Below are positions 25,752 to 34,353 of a stretch of 64,000 nt of DNA, piece after piece; position 1 is the first letter of the stretch; every line of letters begins with the position of its first letter. The notes under the pieces are model-generated. The model was not told the DNA's origin and made no database searches. It saw only the letters and a program-made list of their open reading frames with translations. This stretch comes from DASUBN01 sp050261675 (GTDB lineage: Bacteria; Pseudomonadota; Gammaproteobacteria; Natronospirales; REEB76), in assembly GCA_050261675.1 (NCBI GenBank), contig JBLNDO010000023.1:106531-170530 (forward strand). Reading direction: 5' to 3'. The position numbers and the translations under genes are program-made.

Positions 25752-27239
25752 TCACGAATGGTGTCGCGACAGAGACCAGACGAGCGCCTGGTTCCCATGG
25801 CCCACGAAATGGGATACACCCGCCACGACGCCGAGCGCCACGACCAACGAAGCCGCGGCGGTGGTGAGCCGCAATCTTCGTTTCCATACATCGCGTGGCG
25901 TGACGATCATGGGAATGCTTGCCAACACCGGTACACGGGTGAACGAGCGCAACTCGTCGACGGTGTGGAAGGACGTGTCGAATTGTTCGGCCGTAAATAC
26001 CGCCGCTGCCGAAAGTGCCAGGCACAATATCAGCCCGATCGCGAGCAGCCGCATCCGGGCCGGGCCCGAGGCATCCGTGGGAACGACGGCGGGTTCCAGG
26101 ACGCGGTATTGGCCGCCCAGCCCGGCCTGCGGTGCTTCTGCAAGCCGCGCCTGCTCGTAGCGCTTGAGCAGGGAGGAATAGACGTCCTGGGTTTCGTTGT
26201 ATCCCTGCGTCAGGGCCTGAAGTTGCTGGGAAAGTAGGGGGATATTGTCAATGCGCTGCTGGTAAATGGCGATCTCGCCGCGCAGGCGTTTTTGTTCGGC
26301 GGCATAGCCGCCGGGCTCGCCCGCGTGAGCGTCCGTGGCCGCGCCTGCGGTCTTGTCGCTCCCGTTGGCTTTGGCGCGTTTCAGCGTCGCGATCTGCGTT
26401 TCGAGGCGCACCACATCCGGATATCTATCGGTATAACGCGAGCGTAACGCCGCCAGCTGTTGCTCAAGCTGCGCGAGGTCCGTGGTCTGCGTTTCTGCGG
26501 GAGCCACGCCACTGCGGCCATCGGCCAGCATCTCGTTGGAGATGCTTTGTTGCAGTTCGGTATTGAGTTGCTGCAAGGTAGCCAGGTTCGCCGCTTCCTG
26601 CTGTGGCAACTCGCCGACGTGGGCGGTCTCGAACGAGTTGACTGCCTGCGCCTGGCTGTCGAGCTTCTGCTTGATCTGGGCAAGCTGCGCCGCCAGGGAG
26701 CTCACCGTCTCCGAGGCCTGGCTGGTGCGCATCTTGTTGTTTTCGTCTACGTACAAACCAGCCAAGGCGTTCGTCACACGAGCGACGACCTGAGGGTCCC
26801 ATCCCTGGTAGCTCAAGGTGAAGGCGAAGGTGGGATCCTGGCCCCATTGTTGTTGGTCTTCGACCTTCCGGTCGAGCCGGATATCGCTGCGCATGCGAGC
26901 GAGCACCGTCTCGTTAGACGTTTCACTGCGCATATGCGGATACAAGCCATACCGCGTGATCAGGTCCAGCAGGCGCTCACGGCTCAAAACCTGCTCGCTC
27001 ACGGAATCCAGCCGGTTTTGAGGCACGGCCGCGTCCTGTGGTGCCGGAGCGGTTCCCTGGTTGACGAGGATGGTTGCGGTTGCGGTGTAGACGTCGGGCA
27101 GCGAGAACACGAGGCTGCCAACCGCAACGAATGCCAGGGTGAATACGCAGATCGCCAGAAATCGCCTGCGCTTCCATAGCACGCTCAGCGTCTCGAGACC
27201 TGTACTTGCCTTCCGATGATCATGGAGTGGTGTCTGCAT
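25752..27239 (-). CDS. Wzz/GNVR-type chain-length determinant protein
   Basis: A 495-residue inner-membrane protein. The start is ATG 27239 with GAGGCG upstream; the longer frame reaching 27365 overlaps the export gene. TM1 is near 25-47 (FLAICVFTLAFVAVGSLVF), the periplasmic region is long and coiled-coil (about 140-370), with a GNVR-like segment at GQYRVLEPAVVPTDASGP. TM2 (MRLLAIGLILCLALSAAAVF) follows, then a further hydrophobic stretch near the C-terminus (ASLVVALGVVAGVSHFVG) giving three possible spans. It regulates chain length with the kinase encoded downstream and the export lipoprotein encoded upstream. Confidence 0.9.
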   Translation of the reverse strand: MQTPLHDHRKASTGLETLSVLWKRRRFLAICVFTLAFVAVGSLVFSLPDVYTATATILVNQGTAPAPQDAAVPQNRLDSVSEQVLSRERLLDLITRYGLYPHMRSETSNETVLARMRSDIRLDRKVEDQQQWGQDPTFAFTLSYQGWDPQVVARVTNALAGLYVDENNKMRTSQASETVSSLAAQLAQIKQKLDSQAQAVNSFETAHVGELPQQEAANLATLQQLNTELQQSISNEMLADGRSGVAPAETQTTDLAQLEQQLAALRSRYTDRYPDVVRLETQIATLKRAKANGSDKTAGAATDAHAGEPGGYAAEQKRLRGEIAIYQQRIDNIPLLSQQLQALTQGYNETQDVYSSLLKRYEQARLAEAPQAGLGGQYRVLEPAVVPTDASGPARMRLLAIGLILCLALSAAAVFTAEQFDTSFHTVDELRSFTRVPVLASIPMIVTPRDVWKRRLRLTTAAASLVVALGVVAGVSHFVGHGNQALVWSLSRHHS

Positions 27240-27258
27240 GAACGTCGCCTCGCCGCCT

Positions 27259-27891
27259 CTAAGGGACCATGATGATGTCGCCGGGGTGGACGTAGAAGAG
27301 TTCGTCACCGCCCTGCTTCGACACTGCCGCGTTGTAATCGAAGACGATGCGTTTTTTGACGCCACCTTCGTCTCGCAGGATCACGATGTTCGACGCCGAA
27401 GCGAACGGGCTGAGTCCTCCGGCCTGCGCCAGCACGTCCAGCACTGTTGACTGGCCTTTGAGTTCGTAACGGCCCGGTGTCTTGACTTCGCCTAATACGG
27501 AAACCGCAAAGCTGTGGACCTCCTGAACGACCACAGACACTTCCGGATCCGCCATGTATTGCTTGAGCTTCTCGCCCAGGCTTTTCTGCAGCTGCATGGG
27601 CGTTTGCCCGCTGGCCTGAACATCGCTAAGGAGCGGATAGGAAATCATCCCGTCCGGCCTCACTGTCACGACACGATCCAGGCTGTTATCTTTCCACACG
27701 GAAATGTGCAACACGTCGCCGGGACCTATGAGATATTCCGCGGCGGCGCACGTTTCCCCACGGCAGGGCGCGCTCGCGGGCGACGCTGGGTCAGCCGAGC
27801 AGGCCTGCAACTGCCAGGCAAGCAGCGGACAGGCGACGAGATACACGAACAATCGTGACCGCACGCTTCCTCCTGTTTTCACCTTCGACAT
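27259..27891 (-). CDS. Wza-like polysaccharide export lipoprotein
   Basis: A 210-residue protein with a signal peptide ending in a lipobox (LLAWQLQAC, Cys at about 31). It is followed by the polysaccharide-export domain (YLIGPGDVLHISVWKDNSL, TVRPDGMISYPLLSDV) and an SLBB domain (FAVSVLGEVKTPGRYELKG, VLDVLAQAGGLSPFAS). It is shorter than Wza (about 380 residues) and has a single SLBB repeat, like the export proteins of exosortase-type EPS loci. It starts 2 nt after the barrel gene stop. It should form a periplasmic/outer-membrane export channel with the barrel protein and the chain-length regulator. Confidence 0.9.
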   Translation of the reverse strand: MSKVKTGGSVRSRLFVYLVACPLLAWQLQACSADPASPASAPCRGETCAAAEYLIGPGDVLHISVWKDNSLDRVVTVRPDGMISYPLLSDVQASGQTPMQLQKSLGEKLKQYMADPEVSVVVQEVHSFAVSVLGEVKTPGRYELKGQSTVLDVLAQAGGLSPFASASNIVILRDEGGVKKRIVFDYNAAVSKQGGDELFYVHPGDIIMVP

Positions 27892-27893
27892 GG

Positions 27894-29081
27894 TCAGTGC
27901 CTCGGTGCCGGCCAGAGCGTTTCGAAGGGCGAGCTTTGGCGCTCCGCAAAATTCCCCGTGGTTGTCGGGAACGAGAACACCAGCCCCAGGTAAACGACAC
28001 GATCCAGGATCTCGGGATTGCCGATGCCGCCCAACAAGCCGCGCTGGCGATTGAATTGGTACGACCCGACCGCTGAAGTATCCCGCGCGAGCTTGTAGCT
28101 CAGATTGAGGTCAAAGCGCGTTACGTCCGCCTCTGACGTCCCGGTCTTGTCACTCGAGTAACTTGGGACGAGTTGCAGCTCATAGTCGGCGGCAAACTTG
28201 AAATCCAGGAGCGCTGTTGCGGTCTTTATGTCCACCGTTCCCGCTTGCCCGATCACCACGCTCTTGCTGCGAACATAATCGAGGGAAAGATTCCCGGTCT
28301 CGAGGGTATGCCTCAGCCCGGCGTGGGCATCGACGGACCACGATCCTTCCGTATCGCGCGGCCCCACCGCGAGGATCACGCTGGTGTCGGGGCTGAGTGC
28401 GTGTGTCCACCCCCCCACAATCGCCTCGGAATCAACCGTGTCCCCGAGTCCGAAGTCGTACTGGGTTCGGGTGTAGTCCATCGTTAGCGTGTCGCGCCGG
28501 CTGAGAAGCTGCTCCAACCCTACGTCAGCTGTATCAACCCGCGTAGTCGGGGTTCCGAAGAGTTCGTAGCGCGTTGCGGTGTAACCCAGGTTGCCGGTCG
28601 TAAGTTCGCTGAACGCGTATTTCAGGGACGGCGTGAGGGTCAGAACCCGGGCATGTTCCCGGCCGGGCTCGACCACGGTGCCCGGCGCCAATTCCGACAG
28701 CGAATTGGTGCTGGTGTAATCGCCTTCCAGTGCCAAACTGAGCCGCGACGAAGCTTGGTAGCGGAGGTTGAGCGCCGCGTTGCGGCGTGCTTCATTGCTG
28801 TCGAGCCCGGTGTAATGCGCATAGCGCTCTGCATCGACGGTATAGAAACTTGCCAGCGTCAGTGTTTCGGACTCAAAGCCGGCCTCAAGTGCGGGGCTGA
28901 ACCGCCAAAGATAATCTGCTTGCGGGTCCGTCGGCGTGGAAAATAGGTTGTCGTCATGGGCCCTACCGATGGAAAACGCAGGGATGACGTAAAAACTCGT
29001 ATCCCCGAATGCCCGTGTGGCCGGCACGACGGCACAAACCGCGATGGAGAAGGCTGCCCAACGGGCGCACGCTGATGCCAT
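27894..29081 (-). CDS. EPS-associated outer-membrane beta-barrel protein
   Basis: A 395-residue protein with a signal peptide (MASACARWAAFSIAVCAVVP, cleavage near AFGD). About 14-16 amphipathic beta strands follow, ending in an aromatic-rich stretch (VYLGLVFSF near 375). Sequence features such as DDNLFSTP and FSPALEAGFESETLTLASFY resemble outer-membrane proteins in PEP-CTERM/exosortase EPS loci. The final residues (FETLWPAPRH) do not end in the canonical aromatic residue. It probably provides the outer-membrane conduit or scaffold for export together with the short Wza-like lipoprotein, which lacks a full barrel-forming region. Confidence 0.78.
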   Translation of the reverse strand: MASACARWAAFSIAVCAVVPATRAFGDTSFYVIPAFSIGRAHDDNLFSTPTDPQADYLWRFSPALEAGFESETLTLASFYTVDAERYAHYTGLDSNEARRNAALNLRYQASSRLSLALEGDYTSTNSLSELAPGTVVEPGREHARVLTLTPSLKYAFSELTTGNLGYTATRYELFGTPTTRVDTADVGLEQLLSRRDTLTMDYTRTQYDFGLGDTVDSEAIVGGWTHALSPDTSVILAVGPRDTEGSWSVDAHAGLRHTLETGNLSLDYVRSKSVVIGQAGTVDIKTATALLDFKFAADYELQLVPSYSSDKTGTSEADVTRFDLNLSYKLARDTSAVGSYQFNRQRGLLGGIGNPEILDRVVYLGLVFSFPTTTGNFAERQSSPFETLWPAPRH

Positions 29082-29139
29082 GGGTATCCCTTGTTTTTAC
29101 GGCTGCCATCCGCAATGCCGCGGGATTCCTGCCAATAGT

Positions 29140-29757
29140 TCAGGCCGCCGTTACCAGTGCGCAGTCCACCTCCACTGCCAGGCTCCTGCGCAGCATCTCG
29201 ATGGATAACACCAGCAGCCCGGTTTTGGGCTTGGATTGGACGAAAATACCCTCGACATTCGCAAGCGGGCCGCTGAGGATGCGCACCGTCTGCCCCACGC
29301 GCAAGTATGGATAGGGCATCCTGGGTTCGTCCGACTGGTTGACCCGGCGGACCGCCTCGATTTCCTCGTCGCTCACCGTTGCGAGCTTGTCCCAACGCTC
29401 ACCCAATATCCTCACGAGGCCCTTCGACTTGCAGATGTCCAGATAACTCGCTTTGTCGATGGCGTGCCGGATGAAGAGGTAGCCTGGAAAAAGCGGAGCG
29501 CGGTACAGGCAGCGCGCCTGCTTGCGCCGCGACCATTTGTCCACCGTCGGCAAGAGAATTTCGTAACCCTTCGAATACAACTGATCGTGCACCAATTGCT
29601 CGCAGTTACTCCGGGTCCAGAGCACATGCCAGCACGGTCCGCCCTCAGGCGTGTGCCCAGGTTCGATGCAGGCGGAACCCGTCAACGCATGCTGTTGGTC
29701 CTGATCGACGATGGTGGCCAATGCTTCGCCCTTTTGGTCGCTTCCAAAGCAAACCAT
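29140..29757 (-). CDS. Specialised NusG/RfaH-type transcription elongation factor
   Basis: A 205-residue NusG paralogue. A leader of about 40 residues precedes the NGN domain (CWHVLWTRSNCEQLVHDQLY, then LLPTVDKWSRRKQ and PLFPGYLFIRHAI). A C-terminal KOW-like domain follows (LRVGQTVRILSGPLANVEGI). GAGGGA lies 8 nt before the ATG. As the first gene of a 29-kb EPS operon it is well placed to act in cis as an antiterminator, as RfaH, UpxY and LoaP do for long polysaccharide operons. I did not find an ops/JUMPstart sequence, so its recruitment site is unknown. Housekeeping NusG is usually next to secE and shorter (about 180 residues), which makes this a paralogue. Confidence 0.87.
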   Translation of the reverse strand: MVCFGSDQKGEALATIVDQDQQHALTGSACIEPGHTPEGGPCWHVLWTRSNCEQLVHDQLYSKGYEILLPTVDKWSRRKQARCLYRAPLFPGYLFIRHAIDKASYLDICKSKGLVRILGERWDKLATVSDEEIEAVRRVNQSDEPRMPYPYLRVGQTVRILSGPLANVEGIFVQSKPKTGLLVLSIEMLRRSLAVEVDCALVTAA

Positions 29758-30134
29758 TGCAAGAATCCCTCAACCCATGTCTCTGCAACGACATTCACCC
29801 CGGAATTTCTGGGCGGTTCGCCGCCCCGCGTGCCCGGTAATTGAACGATGCTCGGACTGTGCGCCCATTACTCCATGTGGCCGGAATTCATCCAATCGGG
29901 GAAATACCCCGTTCGGCGAAGGTAAACACTTGAACGCAGATGCGAAGGGAAAAGACGCGACAATAACTCGTCCGCGCCCACTACAATAAAATTGCCGCGC
30001 ACCGTGGAAGCACACCGTATTAGTCGATGAAGATGCGGCGAGATCAGCCGCCGAATGTTTGCGAGTTTATGACCACCATGGCCGCGCACCCGATATATCA
30101 GGTGTATTACCGATAGACAACCCTTACAACCCGA
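29758..30134 (+). other. Divergent intergenic region between EPS operon and TetR gene
   Basis: No credible gene lies here. The region must hold the promoters of the NusG-like gene (minus) and the TetR gene (plus). An 18-bp near-palindrome sits at 30087-30104. A weak TTGTAG/TATTGT pair on minus around 29960-29995 and a GG-N10-GC pattern on minus at 30060-30076 are the only promoter-like signals seen; neither is convincing. The untranslated leader of the EPS operon could be about 200-300 nt. Confidence 0.5.
30087..30104. promoter_or_regulatory. 18-bp near-perfect palindrome, candidate TetR operator
   Basis: CACC-C-GATATATC-A-GGTG is symmetric except for one mismatched pair. It lies 30 bp upstream of the TetR ATG and between the divergent genes. 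Size and symmetry fit a TetR-family operator for autoregulation, possibly also for control of the EPS operon. Binding is inferred only from position and symmetry. Confidence 0.5.
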
Positions 30135-30848
30135 ATGGAGAATCACCTACAGACTCGGTCGCAGGGCATCGCCGCCACGCTCAACGTTATGCAGATCGAT
30201 ACACAAGGCAAGACGGGGAATCAGACGCCGTCGGCGCCTGAAATCTACAATGAAAATGACACGGTGAATCGCCGCGAGCGGCTGCTGCTTTCGGCAAAAC
30301 ACGAGATGGCATCCGTCGGTTACGAACGTGCGAGCCTCGAGGCCATCGCAAGCGGGGCAAGCCTGCCCCCATCCGAATTGCACATACACTTCAGCGGCAA
30401 ACCCGAGATGCTGGAGGCGGTCTTCAATTCCGTATGGGAGCCGCTGAATTCCCGCATTGCCGACATCGTCATGGCCTCGGTGAGCACCCGCCATGCGGTG
30501 ATGGCGGTTCTCTCCGCCATACTGCATATCCTGGATAGGGATGAGGATCTTGCGAGGCTGCTGCTCTTCGAAAGCCGCCGCCAACACGGCAACAATGCGG
30601 AGATCAGGCAATCAAAGGGGTTCAGGGATTTTACATCCCTCCTCGCTCATGTGGTCGAACGCGGGCAGAAGGACGGAAGCTTCATCACCTCACTGCGCGC
30701 ACCGGTCATTGCATCCGCCCTGCTTGGGACCGCGGAAGGCATGATCCGTGACCGCATGATCGCCCTGATGCTCGGCGAATCCATACCGTTCACCGAGTCC
30801 GACCTGCGCGTCGCTTTCGAAGCCGCCGTCTCCGGGTTTGCGCCCTGA
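30135..30848 (+). CDS. TetR-family transcriptional regulator
   Basis: A 237-residue protein with a TetR-type N-terminal DNA-binding region at about 45-95 (RRERLLLSAKHEMASVGYER, then SLEAIASGASLPPSELHIHF). The usual helix-turn-helix wording is modified (LPPSELHIHFSGKPEML in place of the common YxxFxxKExL). A C-terminal ligand-binding domain follows (VERGQKDGSF, ASALLGTAEGMIRDR). The first 40 residues are atypical, and an ATG at 30189 would shorten the leader; neither start has a good ribosome site. It is divergent from the EPS operon and likely controls itself and perhaps the EPS genes through the palindrome at 30087-30104. The ligand is unknown. Confidence 0.8.
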   Translation: MENHLQTRSQGIAATLNVMQIDTQGKTGNQTPSAPEIYNENDTVNRRERLLLSAKHEMASVGYERASLEAIASGASLPPSELHIHFSGKPEMLEAVFNSVWEPLNSRIADIVMASVSTRHAVMAVLSAILHILDRDEDLARLLLFESRRQHGNNAEIRQSKGFRDFTSLLAHVVERGQKDGSFITSLRAPVIASALLGTAEGMIRDRMIALMLGESIPFTESDLRVAFEAAVSGFAP

Positions 30849-31018
30849 ATCCCCGGCGGTCGCATAGTCAAAAACCAGCTCTGTTTACATTTGCACGAGG
30901 CCAGGATTTACGAAAAGTTTATCCAGGCTTTCGCCCGCCGTTACATGGGTGCGCTCCAATAAGCATAAGGGGCTAATTCGGACAGTGCGCCAGTACCACG
31001 CTTCGTGCGTTGTTCATT

Positions 31019-31036
31019 GATTAGGACGGCCTAATC
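31019..31036. promoter_or_regulatory. Perfect 7-bp inverted repeat (GATTAGG-N4-CCTAATC)
   Basis: Two perfect 7-bp arms separated by ACGG lie about 90 bp upstream of the secreted-protein gene at 31125. A related half-site (GGCTAATTC) is seen near 30970. It could be a regulator site for that gene; no regulator can be assigned. Confidence 0.4.
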
Positions 31037-31088
31037 TCGCCCTCCACATCCATCCCGTAGCGAACGCAAGAAGCCGCCGCTGCAAAAG

Positions 31089-31106
31089 GGCCGGAATAGT
31101 CCGGCC
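31089..31106. repeat. Hairpin in the leader of the secreted-protein gene
   Basis: GGCCGGA-ATAG-TCCGGCC forms a perfect 7-bp stem with a 4-nt loop and ends 7 nt before the GAGGAG ribosome site of the next gene. It may modulate translation or stabilise the mRNA. It lacks a following T-run, so it is not a classical terminator. Confidence 0.4.
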
Positions 31107-31124
31107 AGCCCACGAGGAGATGCG

Positions 31125-33005
31125 GTGAAAATTAACGCGAACTTAAGCGAGGTGGCAGTTGCTGCCACCCTGGCGGGAATTCTTTCTCTGGGAATGCCAG
31201 ACTTGTGCAGCGCGGATGCACCCGGAGGATTCGTCGAATTCGACAGCAGCACTGCTGTGCGGCCAATGCTCACGCAGTCACAAATCACTGGCTTTGTACC
31301 CTCGAGTCGCGGCAGTTTCAGCTTCCCTGCACCCTACAACACCCAGGGTCTCCGCGTGACGCAATCGAGCGATTGCGGCGGCCAGGATTGCGTCGATATG
31401 ACGTATTCCTACTGGCGCAATATGAGTAATAGCGCCGGCAGCAACACCATGTACATCCTGGTGGGGCTGGACAAGAATCGCGGCGGCGCGGGACCTACCT
31501 TGTTCAGTTACGACAAGGTGACTGGTGCGGTCACCGACATGGGTGCGCTGTTCCCAGCCAACAGTTCCTATGCCGGGCACAGTACCGAGGGCATGTATTT
31601 CAGTTACAGCCTGCCCACAAAGATCTATCTTATTGACGGGACCCGGCTACTGCGCTTCGACGTGCTCACCCATGCCTTCGAGACGGTGTTCGACGTTTCT
31701 TCCCAATACCCGAACACCGTACTTCATCAGGCAAACTCAAGCGACAACGACGATGTGCACTCCGCCACCCTGGAAGATTCGTCGTCATACAACGCGCTAG
31801 GCTGCGTGGTCTACAGGGCAAGCACCAGTCAATACTTTTTCTTCCCCGTGCAGGGAAATTTCGATGAGTGTCAGATCGACAAGAGCGGTCGCTATATCGA
31901 AATCAAGGAAAAGCTGCCCATCGATACCTGCTCCAGTTGCGATGAAGACGACGTGTTCATCGACCTTCAAACGGGCGCCCAAACGATCTTGCTCGACATG
32001 AATGGCGCCGGGGGGCACTCGGACCTGGGCTACGGTTACATGCTCGCTGCCGACAACTGGAACAGAAAACCCAATGCCTGGCGGCTTTGGAATATGGCGG
32101 TGAACCCAGTGGCGTCGTTGCCCCTAGGCGTTGGCAATTTACACCAAGGCGCGCTGATGTACTACGGCGCCAGCTGGGGCATCGATGCGCCCTCCCATAT
32201 GAGCTTCGAGAACGCGGTGTCCGCCTCGATCGAACCCGTCAACAGCCAGTATGCCTGCGGTGCCGGCGCTAACGCCGTCAATGGCCCGCGCGCCAATGAA
32301 GTCATCTGCTTCCCGCTGGACGGATCGGGGCGTGTACTGGTGGTGGCCCCCGTCATGACCGATGAAAACGCCACCGGAGGCGATGCAACCTGCCCGAACT
32401 GCACTAGTTACGCCAAAGACCCGAAGGGGAACATCGACCCGACGGGCCAGTATTTCTTTTGGGTCAGCAACTGCGCAGGCCCCCGCATGGATGCCTTCAT
32501 CGTCAAGCTACCTTACCAATTGCTGACCAGTGGCGTCGTCGCCCCGCCTCCGCCCTCTCCGCCCCCGACGGGCCTCCCGCTGGTGGCCATCACTTCGCCC
32601 GGTAACGACGCCACGCTCTCCGGCACCGTAACCGTGGCTGTTAAAGTTAGCGGTGCTCAGGCGATCTCCAACGTGACCGTGGAACTGGACGGCGGCGCAC
32701 GTGAAGTGACGCTCGACGCGCCGCCGTACTCCGTGTCCTGGGACACCTCTGATGCGTCGTCGGGCCGACACGTCCTCACCGCGATTGCGGTGGACAGCGC
32801 CGGCGACACCGGCACTTCTGCGCCGGTCACGGTCTTCGTCTCCGCCAGGCCGCGGAATGGCTGGGGCGGGGGCGGGTCGCCGCCACCGTCGTCGTCGCAG
32901 CAGTCCGGCGCTCAAACTATCGGAGGCGGCGTGCTAGGCCTGGGTGAGCTGTCGCTCCTGTGGCTATTGCTGGCTTCAAAGCGCCGACGACGCTCCGTGC
33001 ATTGA
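31125..33005 (+). CDS. Secreted protein with Ig-like domain and C-terminal sorting-like tail
   Basis: A 626-residue protein starting at GTG with GAGGAGA 5-7 nt upstream. It has a signal peptide (ending near LCSA|DAPGG). A large Cys-containing N-terminal region of about 450 residues has WD/kelch-like stretches (MYILVGLDKN, YFSYSLPTKIYLIDGTRLLRF is split by the repeat) and is not recognised. A Pro-rich linker leads to a bacterial Ig-like domain (about 485-575; VAITSPGNDATLSG, VDSAGDTGTSAPVTVFV). The C-terminus (from about 598) is GGGVLGLGELSLLWLLL followed by KRRRR, a Gly-Gly plus hydrophobic helix plus basic tail like GlyGly-CTERM/rhombosortase signals. No processing protease is in the window. 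Function unknown; a surface or matrix role is plausible. Confidence 0.75.
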   Translation: MKINANLSEVAVAATLAGILSLGMPDLCSADAPGGFVEFDSSTAVRPMLTQSQITGFVPSSRGSFSFPAPYNTQGLRVTQSSDCGGQDCVDMTYSYWRNMSNSAGSNTMYILVGLDKNRGGAGPTLFSYDKVTGAVTDMGALFPANSSYAGHSTEGMYFSYSLPTKIYLIDGTRLLRFDVLTHAFETVFDVSSQYPNTVLHQANSSDNDDVHSATLEDSSSYNALGCVVYRASTSQYFFFPVQGNFDECQIDKSGRYIEIKEKLPIDTCSSCDEDDVFIDLQTGAQTILLDMNGAGGHSDLGYGYMLAADNWNRKPNAWRLWNMAVNPVASLPLGVGNLHQGALMYYGASWGIDAPSHMSFENAVSASIEPVNSQYACGAGANAVNGPRANEVICFPLDGSGRVLVVAPVMTDENATGGDATCPNCTSYAKDPKGNIDPTGQYFFWVSNCAGPRMDAFIVKLPYQLLTSGVVAPPPPSPPPTGLPLVAITSPGNDATLSGTVTVAVKVSGAQAISNVTVELDGGAREVTLDAPPYSVSWDTSDASSGRHVLTAIAVDSAGDTGTSAPVTVFVSARPRNGWGGGGSPPPSSSQQSGAQTIGGGVLGLGELSLLWLLLASKRRRRSVH

Positions 33006-33099
33006 ACGCTGTCGGCCACCGGGAGCGCGTCGTCCCAGGTATTTAAGGTGTGCGCATTCACCGATTGGGGGGTTTACCTGATTCGGTTGTCACCGGAGT

Positions 33100-34326
33100 G
33101 TGGATTATTTTCTACAGACAGTGACAGGGCATTACCTGATGCGGGGATTGTTTGCGATGGGTCAGCAGATACAACAGGCGGCTCGCGCCATGGCCACCAC
33201 TGACTTGGGCGGTGTCGCCGCGAGCGTGCCACCGGCTCAGGACCTGCACCGCCATGCACGGTCCGGTCCGCGCTTCCCACTCGGTACGACATTGCTGGAG
33301 GAATGGGACGAACTCGCCGGGCGCACGGCGGCCACACCTTATCTTTATCCCGGCTGGGCCCAGGCTTGGTGGCGCGCCTTCGGGGACGGAGAGCATGATA
33401 TTCGCACCGTGCGCAAAGATGGCCGCCTGGCCGCACTCTTGCCCATTGTCCGACGCGACCAAGTCATTGCATCCGCGGCGAACTATCACACACCAGGTTT
33501 CGGGTTGCTGGCGGAAAACGCCGGAGTCGCGGTGGAACTCGCCCGCGGCCTGTTCAGCGACAGGCCGGCGTGGCTTTCCATTACTTCCCTCGATCCGGTC
33601 GCCGCCAGCCTACAAGCCTGCCAGCAGGCCGCCGAAGAGGCGGGTTACAAGACCGTCGTGCGCCCTTACCAACGCTCCCTTTACCTCGATCTCAAGGGGA
33701 GCTGGCATGAATACGAATCCCGGCTTGGCAGGAACCTCCTGCGTAACGTGCGGAGGGCGCGCCGGCACCTCGAGCAAGAGGGCGTGTTGTCCGTGGAAAT
33801 TGCCGACGGACGGGAACGCCTCGACGAGTTACTGCATGAAGCCTTCGGCGTGGAGGCATCCGGTTGGAAAGGCGCACGCCACACCGCGATCGACTCGGAT
33901 CCCAGGACCCGCGCGTTTTACACCGAGGTTGCGCATTGGGCAGCGGCGCGCGGCATGCTGCAGCTGTATTTCCTCAGGCTCGAACGCCGCCCAATCGCCG
34001 TTTATATCGCGCTTGAGCACCGAAGAACATGCCATCTGCTCAAGGGTGGATATGACCCGGCTTACCGCCGCCACTCACCGGGCAACCTACTGATGCACGA
34101 CGTGATCGGCAACTGTTTTGCAGCGGGTCTTTCACGCATCGAGTTCAACGGCGACGCCGAACCTTACAAATTTTCCTGGGCGGCCGCGGTGCGCGAACGC
34201 AAGCGCTTCGAGGCATTCGCTCCCACCGTCCGCGGGCGGCTCGCCTGGGTGAAATTTTCCGTGGTACTACCCTTCAAACGCCGCCTGCGGCGGAGTGTCG
34301 GCTTGCGGCCGGACAAAGAGCCATGA
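33100..34326 (+). CDS. CelD/FemAB-like GNAT-fold acyltransferase
   Basis: Up to 408 residues; GTG at 33100 is the longest start, but ATG at 33157 has CGGGGA 9 nt upstream and is an equally good choice. The fold pattern matches the CelD/GNAT_6 family: YPGWAQAWWRAFGDGEHDI, SRLGRNLLRNVRRARRHLEQ, LLKGGYDPAYRRHSPGNLL and EFNGDAEPYKFSWA. It is homologous to the EPS gene at 12777-13976, so it may have been recruited from, or may serve, the same polymer. It ends 27 nt before the JmjC-like gene and is probably cotranscribed with it. The acyl donor and acceptor are unknown. Confidence 0.75.
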   Translation: MDYFLQTVTGHYLMRGLFAMGQQIQQAARAMATTDLGGVAASVPPAQDLHRHARSGPRFPLGTTLLEEWDELAGRTAATPYLYPGWAQAWWRAFGDGEHDIRTVRKDGRLAALLPIVRRDQVIASAANYHTPGFGLLAENAGVAVELARGLFSDRPAWLSITSLDPVAASLQACQQAAEEAGYKTVVRPYQRSLYLDLKGSWHEYESRLGRNLLRNVRRARRHLEQEGVLSVEIADGRERLDELLHEAFGVEASGWKGARHTAIDSDPRTRAFYTEVAHWAAARGMLQLYFLRLERRPIAVYIALEHRRTCHLLKGGYDPAYRRHSPGNLLMHDVIGNCFAAGLSRIEFNGDAEPYKFSWAAAVRERKRFEAFAPTVRGRLAWVKFSVVLPFKRRLRRSVGLRPDKEP

Positions 34327-34353
34327 AGACAAGACCTGAGGAGGATTAAAGCC

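Noticed and set aside
1..29757. Exosortase (EpsH/XrtA) and PEP-CTERM proteins expected with this EPS type
   Set aside because: No exosortase gene and no PEP-CTERM tail were found in the window, including at the end of the HAF-repeat protein; they may lie beyond position 1.
29758..30134. ops/JUMPstart element for the NusG-like factor
   Set aside because: No GGCGGTAG-type sequence is visible on the minus strand here.
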